A DNA stretch of 5,468 nt from Saprospiraceae bacterium (GTDB lineage: Bacteria; Bacteroidota; Bacteroidia; Chitinophagales; Saprospiraceae), in assembly GCA_023299965.1 (NCBI GenBank), contig JALZVN010000297.1, forward strand, positions 1 to 5,468, read 5' to 3'. A program made the position numbers and the translations under genes. Under the pieces are notes generated by a model. That model did not search any database. It saw only the letters and a program-made list of their open reading frames with translations, and was not told where the DNA came from. Positions 1 to 5,468 of the stretch are shown piece after piece. Within the stretch, counting starts at the first letter, position 1. Each line of letters begins with the position of its first letter.

Positions 1-42
1 TCGACTCTAGATCTTAAGCGAAACGAATCCCCAAACCTATAG
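1..42 (+). CDS. Possible C-terminal tail of an upstream gene (partial)
   Basis: The first reading frame is open from the left edge to a TAG at 40-42 and would encode the 13-residue hydrophilic end STLDLKRNESPNL. It would stop 10 bp before the next gene, a spacing typical of an operon. Thirteen codons are too few to show that this is real coding sequence, and no family can be recognised. The first 11 bases also match a common cloning polylinker, so the first few codons could be artefactual. This is a tentative call. Confidence 0.27.
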   Translation, partial: STLDLKRNESPNL

Positions 43-52
43 TTAAGACTGT

Positions 53-1201
53 ATGCAGGAATATTATGAAGGTGAAAATATAGAGAATGCAATGCATTTG
101 CCTTGTCCTTCGTGTGGGAACCAGCTAAAATATGATGCGGACAAAAAACAGATTTCATGCGGACATTGTGGGTATGGTGAGGAAATAAATACAGCCAACG
201 ACAAAGTAATAGAAACGGCTCTTGGGAACGACCTAAGAGGAGCGCAAAATTTCACTCCAGCTGAAGTCAATAAAAAAGTATTTGACTGTCAGAACTGTGG
301 AGCTAAATTTATGGTGGAGAGTGATAAGTTAAACATCACCTGCGGATTTTGCGGATCTGATAATGTAAACCTGGACGCACTAAAGCATCAATACATTCAG
401 CCGGTAGGTATTGTCCCTTTCTATATTTCTAAAGAAGAAGCGAATAAAAAATTCGAAAGATGGATAAAGCAAGGCGCTTTTCATCCTAATAAACTCAGAA
501 CTTTGAGTAGGGTAGAAGGACTGCATGGATTGTATATACCTTTTTGGACGTATGATGCTAAGACGGAGTCTACCTGGCAAGGTCAAGCTGGATATTATAC
601 GCAAGGGCAAACCAGTTCCATGTCTGGTAGAGGGCGAATGGGGCGAATGGCTCAACCCGGTCGTATGGGTAATCAACAAGTGCCCCAAATCAGATGGCAG
701 AGTAAATCAGGGCGTTTAAGTCATTTCTTTGATGATGTACTGGTCGTTGCTTCTGGCAAAATAGAACAGTCAGAGGTCAATAAAATGCCCTTCCGATTGG
801 ATGAAGTCGTAAACTATGATCCTAAGCTAATAATGGGTTGGGAGTCAGAGATATACCAAATAGAATTGGATCAAGGGTACTCTATTGCAGAGCGATTGAT
901 GGATCATCGACTGAGAAATATGTGTTCTGCTCAGTTAGGTGGAGATACACAAAGAAACCTGCATGTATCGAGTAATAAATCTGCTCAAACATACAAGCAT
1001 CTCGTACTTCCATTTTGGATATGCTCCTATACTTACCAAAATAAAATCTACAGATTTTTGATCAATGGACAAACGGGTCGTGTCTATGGGCAAAAACCAA
1101 CGAGTTGGATCAAAGTTGGACTATTAATCTTATTGATCGTCCTAATTTTTGTAGGGATATGGTATCTTCGCCAGACTGGCATCCTGGAAGGGAAGTTTTA
1201 A
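53..1201 (+). CDS. Membrane-anchored protein with two TFIIB-type zinc ribbons
   Basis: This 382-residue protein begins with two zinc ribbons of identical geometry, C18/C21...C36/C39 and C79/C82...C97/C100. Each is CxxC, 14 residues, CxxC, and each should bind one zinc ion. A soluble middle region follows, with aromatic blocks YIPFW (161-165) and LPFW (319-322), then the conserved-looking NGQTGRVYGQKP (338-349). One hydrophobic helix (about 354-371) precedes an 11-residue polar tail, so the bulk is probably cytoplasmic and tail-anchored. A Gly-Arg-Met-rich insert occupies about 190-206. Such proteins are commonly annotated as TFIIB-type zinc-ribbon proteins in Bacteroidota, sometimes wrongly as PriA-like helicases; no helicase motif is present here. 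The ATG at 53 is the first start after an in-frame TAA at 44-46; a second ATG at 92 also lies ahead of the first ribbon. No Shine-Dalgarno sequence is visible. The asparaginase gene follows after 9 bp. The biochemical role is unknown. Confidence 0.88.
   Translation: MQEYYEGENIENAMHLPCPSCGNQLKYDADKKQISCGHCGYGEEINTANDKVIETALGNDLRGAQNFTPAEVNKKVFDCQNCGAKFMVESDKLNITCGFCGSDNVNLDALKHQYIQPVGIVPFYISKEEANKKFERWIKQGAFHPNKLRTLSRVEGLHGLYIPFWTYDAKTESTWQGQAGYYTQGQTSSMSGRGRMGRMAQPGRMGNQQVPQIRWQSKSGRLSHFFDDVLVVASGKIEQSEVNKMPFRLDEVVNYDPKLIMGWESEIYQIELDQGYSIAERLMDHRLRNMCSAQLGGDTQRNLHVSSNKSAQTYKHLVLPFWICSYTYQNKIYRFLINGQTGRVYGQKPTSWIKVGLLILLIVLIFVGIWYLRQTGILEGKF
632..649 (+). repeat. Perfect 9-bp tandem repeat encoding GRM-GRM
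   Basis: GGGCGAATG occurs twice in direct succession, in frame, within the zinc-ribbon gene. It encodes Gly-Arg-Met at residues 194-196 and 197-199. A third GRM follows at 203-205 but uses different codons (GGTCGTATG), so it is a protein-level repeat and not a recent DNA copy. Because the unit is a multiple of three, slippage would lengthen or shorten the basic insert without breaking the frame. Confidence 0.85.
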
Positions 1202-1210
1202 TTTTTTGAT

Positions 1211-1708
1211 ATGATTCAAGTTTTTGTTACTGGGGGTACTTTCGATAAAGAGTACAATTTTATTACTGGTGAACTATACTTTAAGGAAACTCACCTTAAC
1301 GGTATGTTTGATCGGGGGAGATGCACACTTGATGTAGAGGTACGTACTCTGATGATGGTGGATAGTCTAGAAATGACTGATGAAGACCGGGATATGATTG
1401 CCCATAATTGTAAGCGATCAAAATTTGATAAAATAATTGTCACGCATGGGACAGACACCATATCAGAGACCGCGTCTTGTCTAGCAAATGCAGGTATTAA
1501 AGACAAGACTATAGTACTTACAGGGGCGATGATTCCGTATGCTTTTGGTACCTCATCTGATGGATTCTTCAATTTAGGTTCTTCTCTAGCTTTTGCTCAA
1601 GTTTTGCCTGCCGGTGTTTATGTATGCATGAATGGACGATATTTTGATTGGGATAAGGTGAAAAAGAATAAGAAAACAGGTTTTTTCGAAGAAAAACATA
1701 TCGTTTAA
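1211..1708 (+). CDS. Single-domain L-asparaginase-like protein
   Basis: This 165-residue protein matches only the N-terminal catalytic domain of the bacterial L-asparaginase family, whose full-length members have roughly 330-350 residues and hydrolyse asparagine to aspartate and ammonia. Visible motifs are TGGTF (7-11, with T10 at the family's first nucleophilic threonine), DSLEM (51-55, substrate-binding loop), HGTDT (79-83, with the T81-D82 pair) and LTGAMIPY...SSDGFFNLGSS (103-125). Lys151, in DKVKKN, aligns plausibly with the catalytic lysine of the Thr-Asp-Lys triad. The C-terminal domain is absent, and so is the residue it normally lends to a neighbouring subunit's active site. No remnant lies downstream, since the next ATG overlaps the stop, so this looks like a naturally short form and not a broken gene. 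No signal peptide is seen, so it is probably cytoplasmic. Activity on asparagine is not assured; a related amide is possible. Membership of the domain family is very likely. Confidence 0.88.
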   Translation: MIQVFVTGGTFDKEYNFITGELYFKETHLNGMFDRGRCTLDVEVRTLMMVDSLEMTDEDRDMIAHNCKRSKFDKIIVTHGTDTISETASCLANAGIKDKTIVLTGAMIPYAFGTSSDGFFNLGSSLAFAQVLPAGVYVCMNGRYFDWDKVKKNKKTGFFEEKHIV

Positions 1709-1914
1709 TGACTACATACCTAGGTTTATTTTTTGAGGTCTTGTTCCTTTTGGCAGGAGTTTATTTGTACCTGTTTTCTAGGGGGTTAATTAAAACAAAA
1801 CAAGGCGCTTCGTTCTTGAATGATAACAAAACTCTTCTGCGTTTTGGATCACTAGCTTTAATAGCTATTATGCTGATAAATATTGGCTTACATATCCGCG
1901 ATATTTTAACATAA
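1708..1914 (+). CDS. Small two-helix membrane protein of unknown function
   Basis: This 68-residue protein has two hydrophobic helices, about residues 4-23 and 47-62. They are separated by a short loop carrying R25, K29, K31, K41 and R46. By the positive-inside rule the loop should face the cytoplasm and both ends the periplasm. Its start codon shares one base with the stop of the asparaginase gene (TAATG at 1706-1710), an arrangement that usually means translational coupling and co-expression. I do not recognise a family with a known function. The coupling suggests a link to the asparaginase-like protein, for example as a membrane partner, but nothing in the sequence shows this. The protein is too short and too simple to be a transporter on its own. 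Confidence 0.8.
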   Translation: MTTYLGLFFEVLFLLAGVYLYLFSRGLIKTKQGASFLNDNKTLLRFGSLALIAIMLINIGLHIRDILT

Positions 1915-1972
1915 TTCATGTCTTTTTCGCAAATTAACCACTGTATTAATATAGAATAAGTACCATATTTAT

Positions 1973-1980
1973 TAGCTTTG
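1973..1980 (+). promoter_or_regulatory. Candidate Bacteroidota -7 promoter element (TAGCTTTG)
   Basis: TAGCTTTG fits the Bacteroidota -7 consensus TAnnTTTG and is the only such match in the 71-bp AT-rich gap before the first CotH-like gene. No clear TTTG or TTG -33 element sits about 20 bp upstream, which weakens the call. The element ends only 5 bp before the ATG at 1986. Transcription would therefore start at or just around that codon, giving a leaderless message or favouring the in-frame ATG at 1998. Confidence 0.3.
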
Positions 1981-1985
1981 TTTAT

Positions 1986-3626
1986 ATGCTAACAACTATG
2001 AGAAATTTTTATTCACAATGGCTAGTGCTTCTGATCTTACTAGGCGCTTTAGTCTCTGGTAATGAGGTGGTTGCCCAACAAACAGTGGACTTTTACGACA
2101 CGGATCGAATAGCTGAATTGAGGCTTACGATAAAGGACCAGAATTGGACAGATGAATTAGATTCATTACGTTTATATGGTAATGATTTGATGCTCGCTCA
2201 GGCTAAGGTTGATGGCAAGGATTATAAAAATGTTGGCGTGAGGTACAGAGGTAGAAAATCCTTTACTACTGGAGGTAAGAGAAATGCTTTAACTGTCAAG
2301 TTGAATTTCATTGATCGCAGTCAGAATCACCAAGGATATAAAATAATAAAGCTGTCCAATGCACTGAGAGATCCTAGTATGGTTAGAGAAGTATTGGGTT
2401 TTGAAGTAGCTAGAAAGTACATGCCTGCTCCAAAAGCAAATTATGTGAAAGTCTATATAAACAATCAGTATTACGGTCTTTTTGTGAATGTTGAAAGTGT
2501 TAGTGACCAGTTTTTAGATAAAAACTTTGGTTCTAGTGATAATACCTTTGTAGAGGTTAATCCTGATCATACTAAAGAAGATGGCAATGGGTGTAAAAAG
2601 GACATCTTCGGTAATCTTGAATATGAAGAAGATTTGGAGTGCTATTTTTCTCACTACGAACTCAAGTCTGACTATGGTTGGGATGATTTACAAAAGTTGA
2701 CTAAGACTTTGAATAGCTCTCCAGATAAAATTGAATCTGTTTTGCATGTGGATCAGGCACTTTGGATGTTAGCATTCAATAACGTACTCGTTAATCTAAG
2801 TAGCTATACAGGTGATCACTCAGAAAATTATTATTTATACAAAGATGAAAATGGACTTTTCAATCCAATTATCTGGGATTTGAACTTAGCTTTTGGTTCA
2901 TACAAGAATACAGGGAAAGGATCAGATTTAAATTTGGCTGGATTACAGACACTAGACCCATTACTTCATGAAAATAACTCTTCAAAGCCACTGATTTCTA
3001 AATTACTTTCGAGTGAAAAGAATAAAATGATTTACTTATCTCATGTTAGGACTATTCTGAACGAAAATTTCAGAAAAGGGGAGTACCTAGAAAGAGCAAA
3101 AGAATTACAAAGACTCATCAATGTGCCGTTGTACGATGATAAAAATAGATTCTATAAAGGTTCTGATTATGAGAAGAGTTTGACAAGTACTGTTGGACAA
3201 AAAAGTAGAATTCCTGGTATTGAAGAGCTGATGGAGAAGAGAGCTTCCTTTTTAAAGAAGCATCCTTCTTTAGCCATTCTTCCAGTAAAGATAAGTGAAG
3301 TGACTGTGGATGGGCGTAAAAAAGCTGGTAAGTCTATGTCTGATTTCGCAATTTCTGCTCGCGTAGGGAAGTTCGCCAAAAATGTGAAATTGATGTACCG
3401 ATACGACGGTGCAGGAAAATTTAAGAGCGCTCAAATGAAGGATGATGGGAGCTCAAATGATGGCAAAGCTAAGGATAATGTATACGGTGTGCGTGTGAAG
3501 CCAACAAATGGCGAAAAGAATATCGAGTACTATATAGTGGCTGAGAATAAAGGTGCTGTTGCATTTTCTCCATCAAACTACATAGTAAAAATGCATACTG
3601 CATCGTTAAATGACCTGAATCACTAA
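1986..3626 (+). CDS. Exported CotH-family protein, divergent copy (possible pseudokinase)
   Basis: This 546-residue protein starts with a type I signal peptide: hydrophobic core about residues 12-24, likely cleavage after VVA at 30, no lipobox cysteine. The CotH domain spans about 35-430. Recognisable elements are VGVRYRG (83-89), VKLN (104-107), IKLSNALRDPS (121-131), YINNQYYGLFVNVES (157-171), NLSSYTGDHSENYYLY (270-285), IWDLN (296-300) and GIEELMEKRA...HP (411-427). CotH proteins are atypical kinases that phosphorylate secreted or coat proteins. Here the usual catalytic-loop aspartate of NLDSYTG is Ser272, and the usual GNSS is GRKS (89-92); N281 and D298 remain. D277 might compensate. C203 and C219 may form a disulphide. 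A beta-rich tail (about 433-537) carries MKDDGSSNDGKAKDNVY (484-500), a possible calcium loop. No type IX secretion C-terminal signal is evident, so a periplasmic location is likely. The ATG at 1998 (M5) is an alternative start that still gives a good signal peptide. Its paralogue follows after 8 bp. The substrate is unknown. Confidence 0.9.
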   Translation: MLTTMRNFYSQWLVLLILLGALVSGNEVVAQQTVDFYDTDRIAELRLTIKDQNWTDELDSLRLYGNDLMLAQAKVDGKDYKNVGVRYRGRKSFTTGGKRNALTVKLNFIDRSQNHQGYKIIKLSNALRDPSMVREVLGFEVARKYMPAPKANYVKVYINNQYYGLFVNVESVSDQFLDKNFGSSDNTFVEVNPDHTKEDGNGCKKDIFGNLEYEEDLECYFSHYELKSDYGWDDLQKLTKTLNSSPDKIESVLHVDQALWMLAFNNVLVNLSSYTGDHSENYYLYKDENGLFNPIIWDLNLAFGSYKNTGKGSDLNLAGLQTLDPLLHENNSSKPLISKLLSSEKNKMIYLSHVRTILNENFRKGEYLERAKELQRLINVPLYDDKNRFYKGSDYEKSLTSTVGQKSRIPGIEELMEKRASFLKKHPSLAILPVKISEVTVDGRKKAGKSMSDFAISARVGKFAKNVKLMYRYDGAGKFKSAQMKDDGSSNDGKAKDNVYGVRVKPTNGEKNIEYYIVAENKGAVAFSPSNYIVKMHTASLNDLNH

Positions 3627-3634
3627 CTTTCTAT

Positions 3635-5266
3635 ATGGATATTAGTTTACGTTTGATTACTCGCTATACAACAGTTTTTTTAGTCTTTTTAGCGAGTATA
3701 GGTATTACAACCGACGCCAAGGCTCAGGACTTCTATGACTTGTACTCTGTCAAAGAGATAAAAATAGAATTTAAACAAGACAACTGGGCAGAGATCCTCG
3801 CCAAGTTCAAAGATCAAGGCTATAAACAACGGGTTACAGCTACGCTTAAGCTGGATGGAATAACCTATGATAGTGTTGGCGTACGCTATAAGGGGAATAG
3901 CTCTTATTACAGCGTAAAGCGACAAGGGCAAACTAAATTGCCTTTCAACATCAAGCTTAACCATAAAATAAAAGGGCAAACAATCAAGGGAGGATACAAT
4001 AGGATTAAACTATCCAATGTATTTAGAGACCCTAGTTTTATTAGAGAGACTCTAGCCTATGAAGTAGCTCGAAATTATACGCATGCCTCAAAATGTAATT
4101 ATGCCCGATTGTATATCAATGGGGAGTACATGGGTTTGTACAATAGTGTGGAGTCTGTTGATAAGGCTTTTCTAGAACATCACTTCGGGTCTCGAAGTGG
4201 AGAACTGATTAAATGCGATCCTTTAGATATTAAGCAATCTCTAAATTCTTCTGGGAAGAATAGTAAATGTAAAGCCGGAGATTTTGCTTCATTGATGTAT
4301 CAAGGAAAAGATTCAATTTGCTATCAGAATAATTATGAATTGAAAAGCGATAACACATGGAAACCACTTATTTCATTGATCGATCAATTGAATAATAAAA
4401 CGGAAAATATAGAAGAGATGCTAGATGTAGATGAGTGCCTTTGGATGCTCGCCTTCAATAATGTCCTCGTAAATTTAGATAGTTATACGGGTAAGTTGTC
4501 CCACAACTATTACCTGTACCAAGATACTTTAGATGTCTTCCATCCAATAATGTGGGATATGAATATGGCCTTTGGCGGTTTTAGAATTGCTGATTCTTCT
4601 AACAAGCAGATGAGCGATGAAGAACTTATAGAGATGAGCTTATTTACGCATTACAAGAATGATAAAAGACCTTTGATAAGCAAATTGCTGTCCAATGATT
4701 TATATCGAAAAATGTATGTTGCGCACATCAAGACAATGGTGAATGAACAATTTATCAACGGCAAGTATAAGACTAGAGCTCAACAAGTCCAGAGTAGCAT
4801 CGATTTTTATGTAAAATCTGATGAACAGAGATTGTATCCGTACGAGCAGTTCAAGATGAATTTAAACGAAACAGTGAAAGTAGGAAGATCTTCTATTATT
4901 GGGATAACTGAATTGATGGATAGAAGAGCGAAAAAGCTAATGAACCACCCTTTGCTACAAAAAGAAGACCCTAGTATTAGTTCTGTTACCCATAGAACTG
5001 CTTCAGATAGTACGATTATAGTGCAGGCTAGAGTAGAAAATGGCGAAAGGGTGCATGTCTTTTACAAGGAGCATCAAGTAGGAAGGACCTTTAAGGTAGA
5101 GATGAATGATAATGGGGAAAATGGAGACGCTGCAGCAAATGACAAGACCTATTCTATAGAACTGGATAAATCTGAGATTTCTAGATATTTTATAGTAGCG
5201 GAATCAGATAAAACCGCTACAACTCATCCTGAAAAAGCAAGTTTTGAAATGCATCAAATAAGGTAA
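3635..5266 (+). CDS. Exported CotH-family protein kinase-like protein, canonical copy
   Basis: This 543-residue protein is a paralogue of the gene just upstream and is probably translated from the same message. It has a signal peptide, with hydrophobic core about 13-25 and likely cleavage after AKA at 30. Its CotH domain (about 32-440) keeps the expected motifs: VRYKGNSS (83-90), FNIKLN (104-109), IKLSNVFRDPS (124-134), YINGEYMGLYNSVES (160-174), NLDSYTGKLSHNYYLY (280-295) and MWDMN (306-310). D282, N291 and D308 are the best candidates for catalytic and metal-binding residues, with K107 or K125 as nucleotide contacts. Residues 265-314 match the upstream copy at 35 of 50 positions. C212 and C229 correspond to its C203/C219 pair. 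The C-terminal beta-rich domain (about 446-540) carries MNDNGENGDAAANDKTY (490-506). There is no lipobox and no evident type IX secretion tail, so it is probably periplasmic. Known CotH proteins phosphorylate spore-coat proteins; this bacterium is unlikely to sporulate and the target is unknown. No Shine-Dalgarno sequence precedes the ATG. Confidence 0.92.
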   Translation: MDISLRLITRYTTVFLVFLASIGITTDAKAQDFYDLYSVKEIKIEFKQDNWAEILAKFKDQGYKQRVTATLKLDGITYDSVGVRYKGNSSYYSVKRQGQTKLPFNIKLNHKIKGQTIKGGYNRIKLSNVFRDPSFIRETLAYEVARNYTHASKCNYARLYINGEYMGLYNSVESVDKAFLEHHFGSRSGELIKCDPLDIKQSLNSSGKNSKCKAGDFASLMYQGKDSICYQNNYELKSDNTWKPLISLIDQLNNKTENIEEMLDVDECLWMLAFNNVLVNLDSYTGKLSHNYYLYQDTLDVFHPIMWDMNMAFGGFRIADSSNKQMSDEELIEMSLFTHYKNDKRPLISKLLSNDLYRKMYVAHIKTMVNEQFINGKYKTRAQQVQSSIDFYVKSDEQRLYPYEQFKMNLNETVKVGRSSIIGITELMDRRAKKLMNHPLLQKEDPSISSVTHRTASDSTIIVQARVENGERVHVFYKEHQVGRTFKVEMNDNGENGDAAANDKTYSIELDKSEISRYFIVAESDKTATTHPEKASFEMHQIR

Positions 5267-5273
5267 GTGGAGA

Positions 5274-5468
5274 TTAATCCCAGTGTATACCTTTGTTGGT
5301 AAACTTCAAGCCGTATTCTTTGCATTGAGGGCATTTGTATTTAGCTTTTAAGATATATGCTCCATCCCATTCTACAACTGCTTGGTTTTTATCAGGGTTA
5401 ACATCTTGAGCTAGTGATTCTTCACCATGGTAAAATTGGACTGGTGTTTTGTGTATTTTACAGACGGC
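5274..5468 (-). CDS. Partial zinc-ribbon-like protein, C-terminal 64 residues
   Basis: The - strand is open from the right edge to a TAA (read at 5276-5274). It encodes 64 residues without an internal stop and with codon use like its neighbours. The start lies beyond the window, and no ATG or methionine occurs in the visible part. The fragment contains C3-K-I-H6 near the cut edge and CPQC (C46, C49), then ends KEYGLKFTNKGIHWD. A Cys-Cys-Cys/His-Cys zinc site is plausible, perhaps with another cysteine just outside the window. No signal or membrane segment is visible. I do not recognise the family. The gene converges with the CotH-like gene, with only 7 bp between the two stops, so it belongs to a different transcription unit. 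Confidence 0.8.
   Translation of the reverse strand, partial: AVCKIHKTPVQFYHGEESLAQDVNPDKNQAVVEWDGAYILKAKYKCPQCKEYGLKFTNKGIHWD

Noticed and set aside
380..688. Open frame of 102 codons on the - strand inside the zinc-ribbon gene
   Set aside because: It lies fully antisense to a gene with clear cysteine motifs and its translation is low in complexity, with no recognisable motif.
525..719. 64-codon + strand frame inside the zinc-ribbon gene
   Set aside because: It is wholly inside a well-supported gene in another frame and has no motif or start signal; the apparent Trp/Gly pattern comes from the GRM-coding repeat.
1291..1572. Open frame of 93 codons on the - strand inside the asparaginase gene
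   Set aside because: It is antisense to the HGTDT and LTGAMIP motifs and has no domain or convincing start signal; it is a shadow of the real gene.
1211..1708. Asparaginase gene as a truncated pseudogene
   Set aside because: The stop overlaps the start of the next gene precisely, no C-terminal domain remnant follows in any frame, and motifs are intact, so a natural one-domain protein fits better.
1944..1972. TATTAATA palindrome and AATAA/TTATT inverted repeat as operator or terminator
   Set aside because: Both are short, purely A/T and expected by chance in this AT-rich gap; there is no GC stem and no following T-run.
3689..3979. Open frame of 96 codons on the - strand at the start of the second CotH-like gene
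   Set aside because: It is antisense to the signal peptide and the conserved KGNSS region, which are clearly coding on the + strand.
5150..5266. Type IX secretion C-terminal sorting domain on the CotH-like proteins
   Set aside because: Neither protein ends in the usual sorting-domain pattern; the tails finish as the last strand of the accessory beta domain (FEMHQIR and YIVKMHTA...).
5255..5298. AAGGTA...TACCTT inverted repeat as a bidirectional terminator
   Set aside because: Only a 6-bp stem with a 22-base loop and mismatches outward, lying mostly within coding sequence; kept only as a note in the convergent-gene finding.

Overview
The window looks like part of the chromosome of a low-GC Bacteroidota bacterium, most likely a free-living (perhaps marine) Cytophagales-type member. 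The evidence is indirect. The genes lack Shine-Dalgarno sequences in front of their starts, DNA is AT-rich, and the gene families (tandem exported CotH-like proteins, a zinc-ribbon membrane protein ending in a conserved PFW...NGQTG block, a one-domain asparaginase) are typical of that phylum. Species cannot be named from this sequence.

Layout. Five complete genes lie on the + strand, and one gene cut by the right edge lies on the - strand. At 1-42 there may be the last codons of an upstream gene, although the first 11 bases also resemble a cloning polylinker. Positions 53-1914 form a tight three-gene cluster: a membrane-anchored protein with two zinc ribbons, then after 9 bp a 165-residue single-domain asparaginase, then a 68-residue two-helix membrane protein whose ATG overlaps the asparaginase stop by one base. 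After a 71-bp AT-rich gap holding one candidate Bacteroidota -7 element, 1986-5266 encodes two tandem paralogous CotH-family proteins 8 bp apart. Both have signal peptides. A convergent gene on the - strand (5274-5468, partial) ends 7 bp downstream of the second and encodes a previously missed cysteine-rich C-terminus.

Function. The first cluster has no obvious shared pathway; its compact spacing suggests co-transcription. The CotH pair is the most interesting part. CotH proteins are atypical secreted protein kinases, best known from Bacillus spore coats, but this lineage does not form spores. The two copies match at 35 of 50 residues across the catalytic core. The downstream copy keeps the usual motifs (KGNSS, NLDSYTG, NYYLY, WDMN), while the upstream copy has changed two of them (GRKS, NLSSYTG). 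I infer, without proof, a possible exported kinase plus divergent or pseudokinase partner. No RNA genes, CRISPR arrays, insertion sequences or strong terminators were seen.
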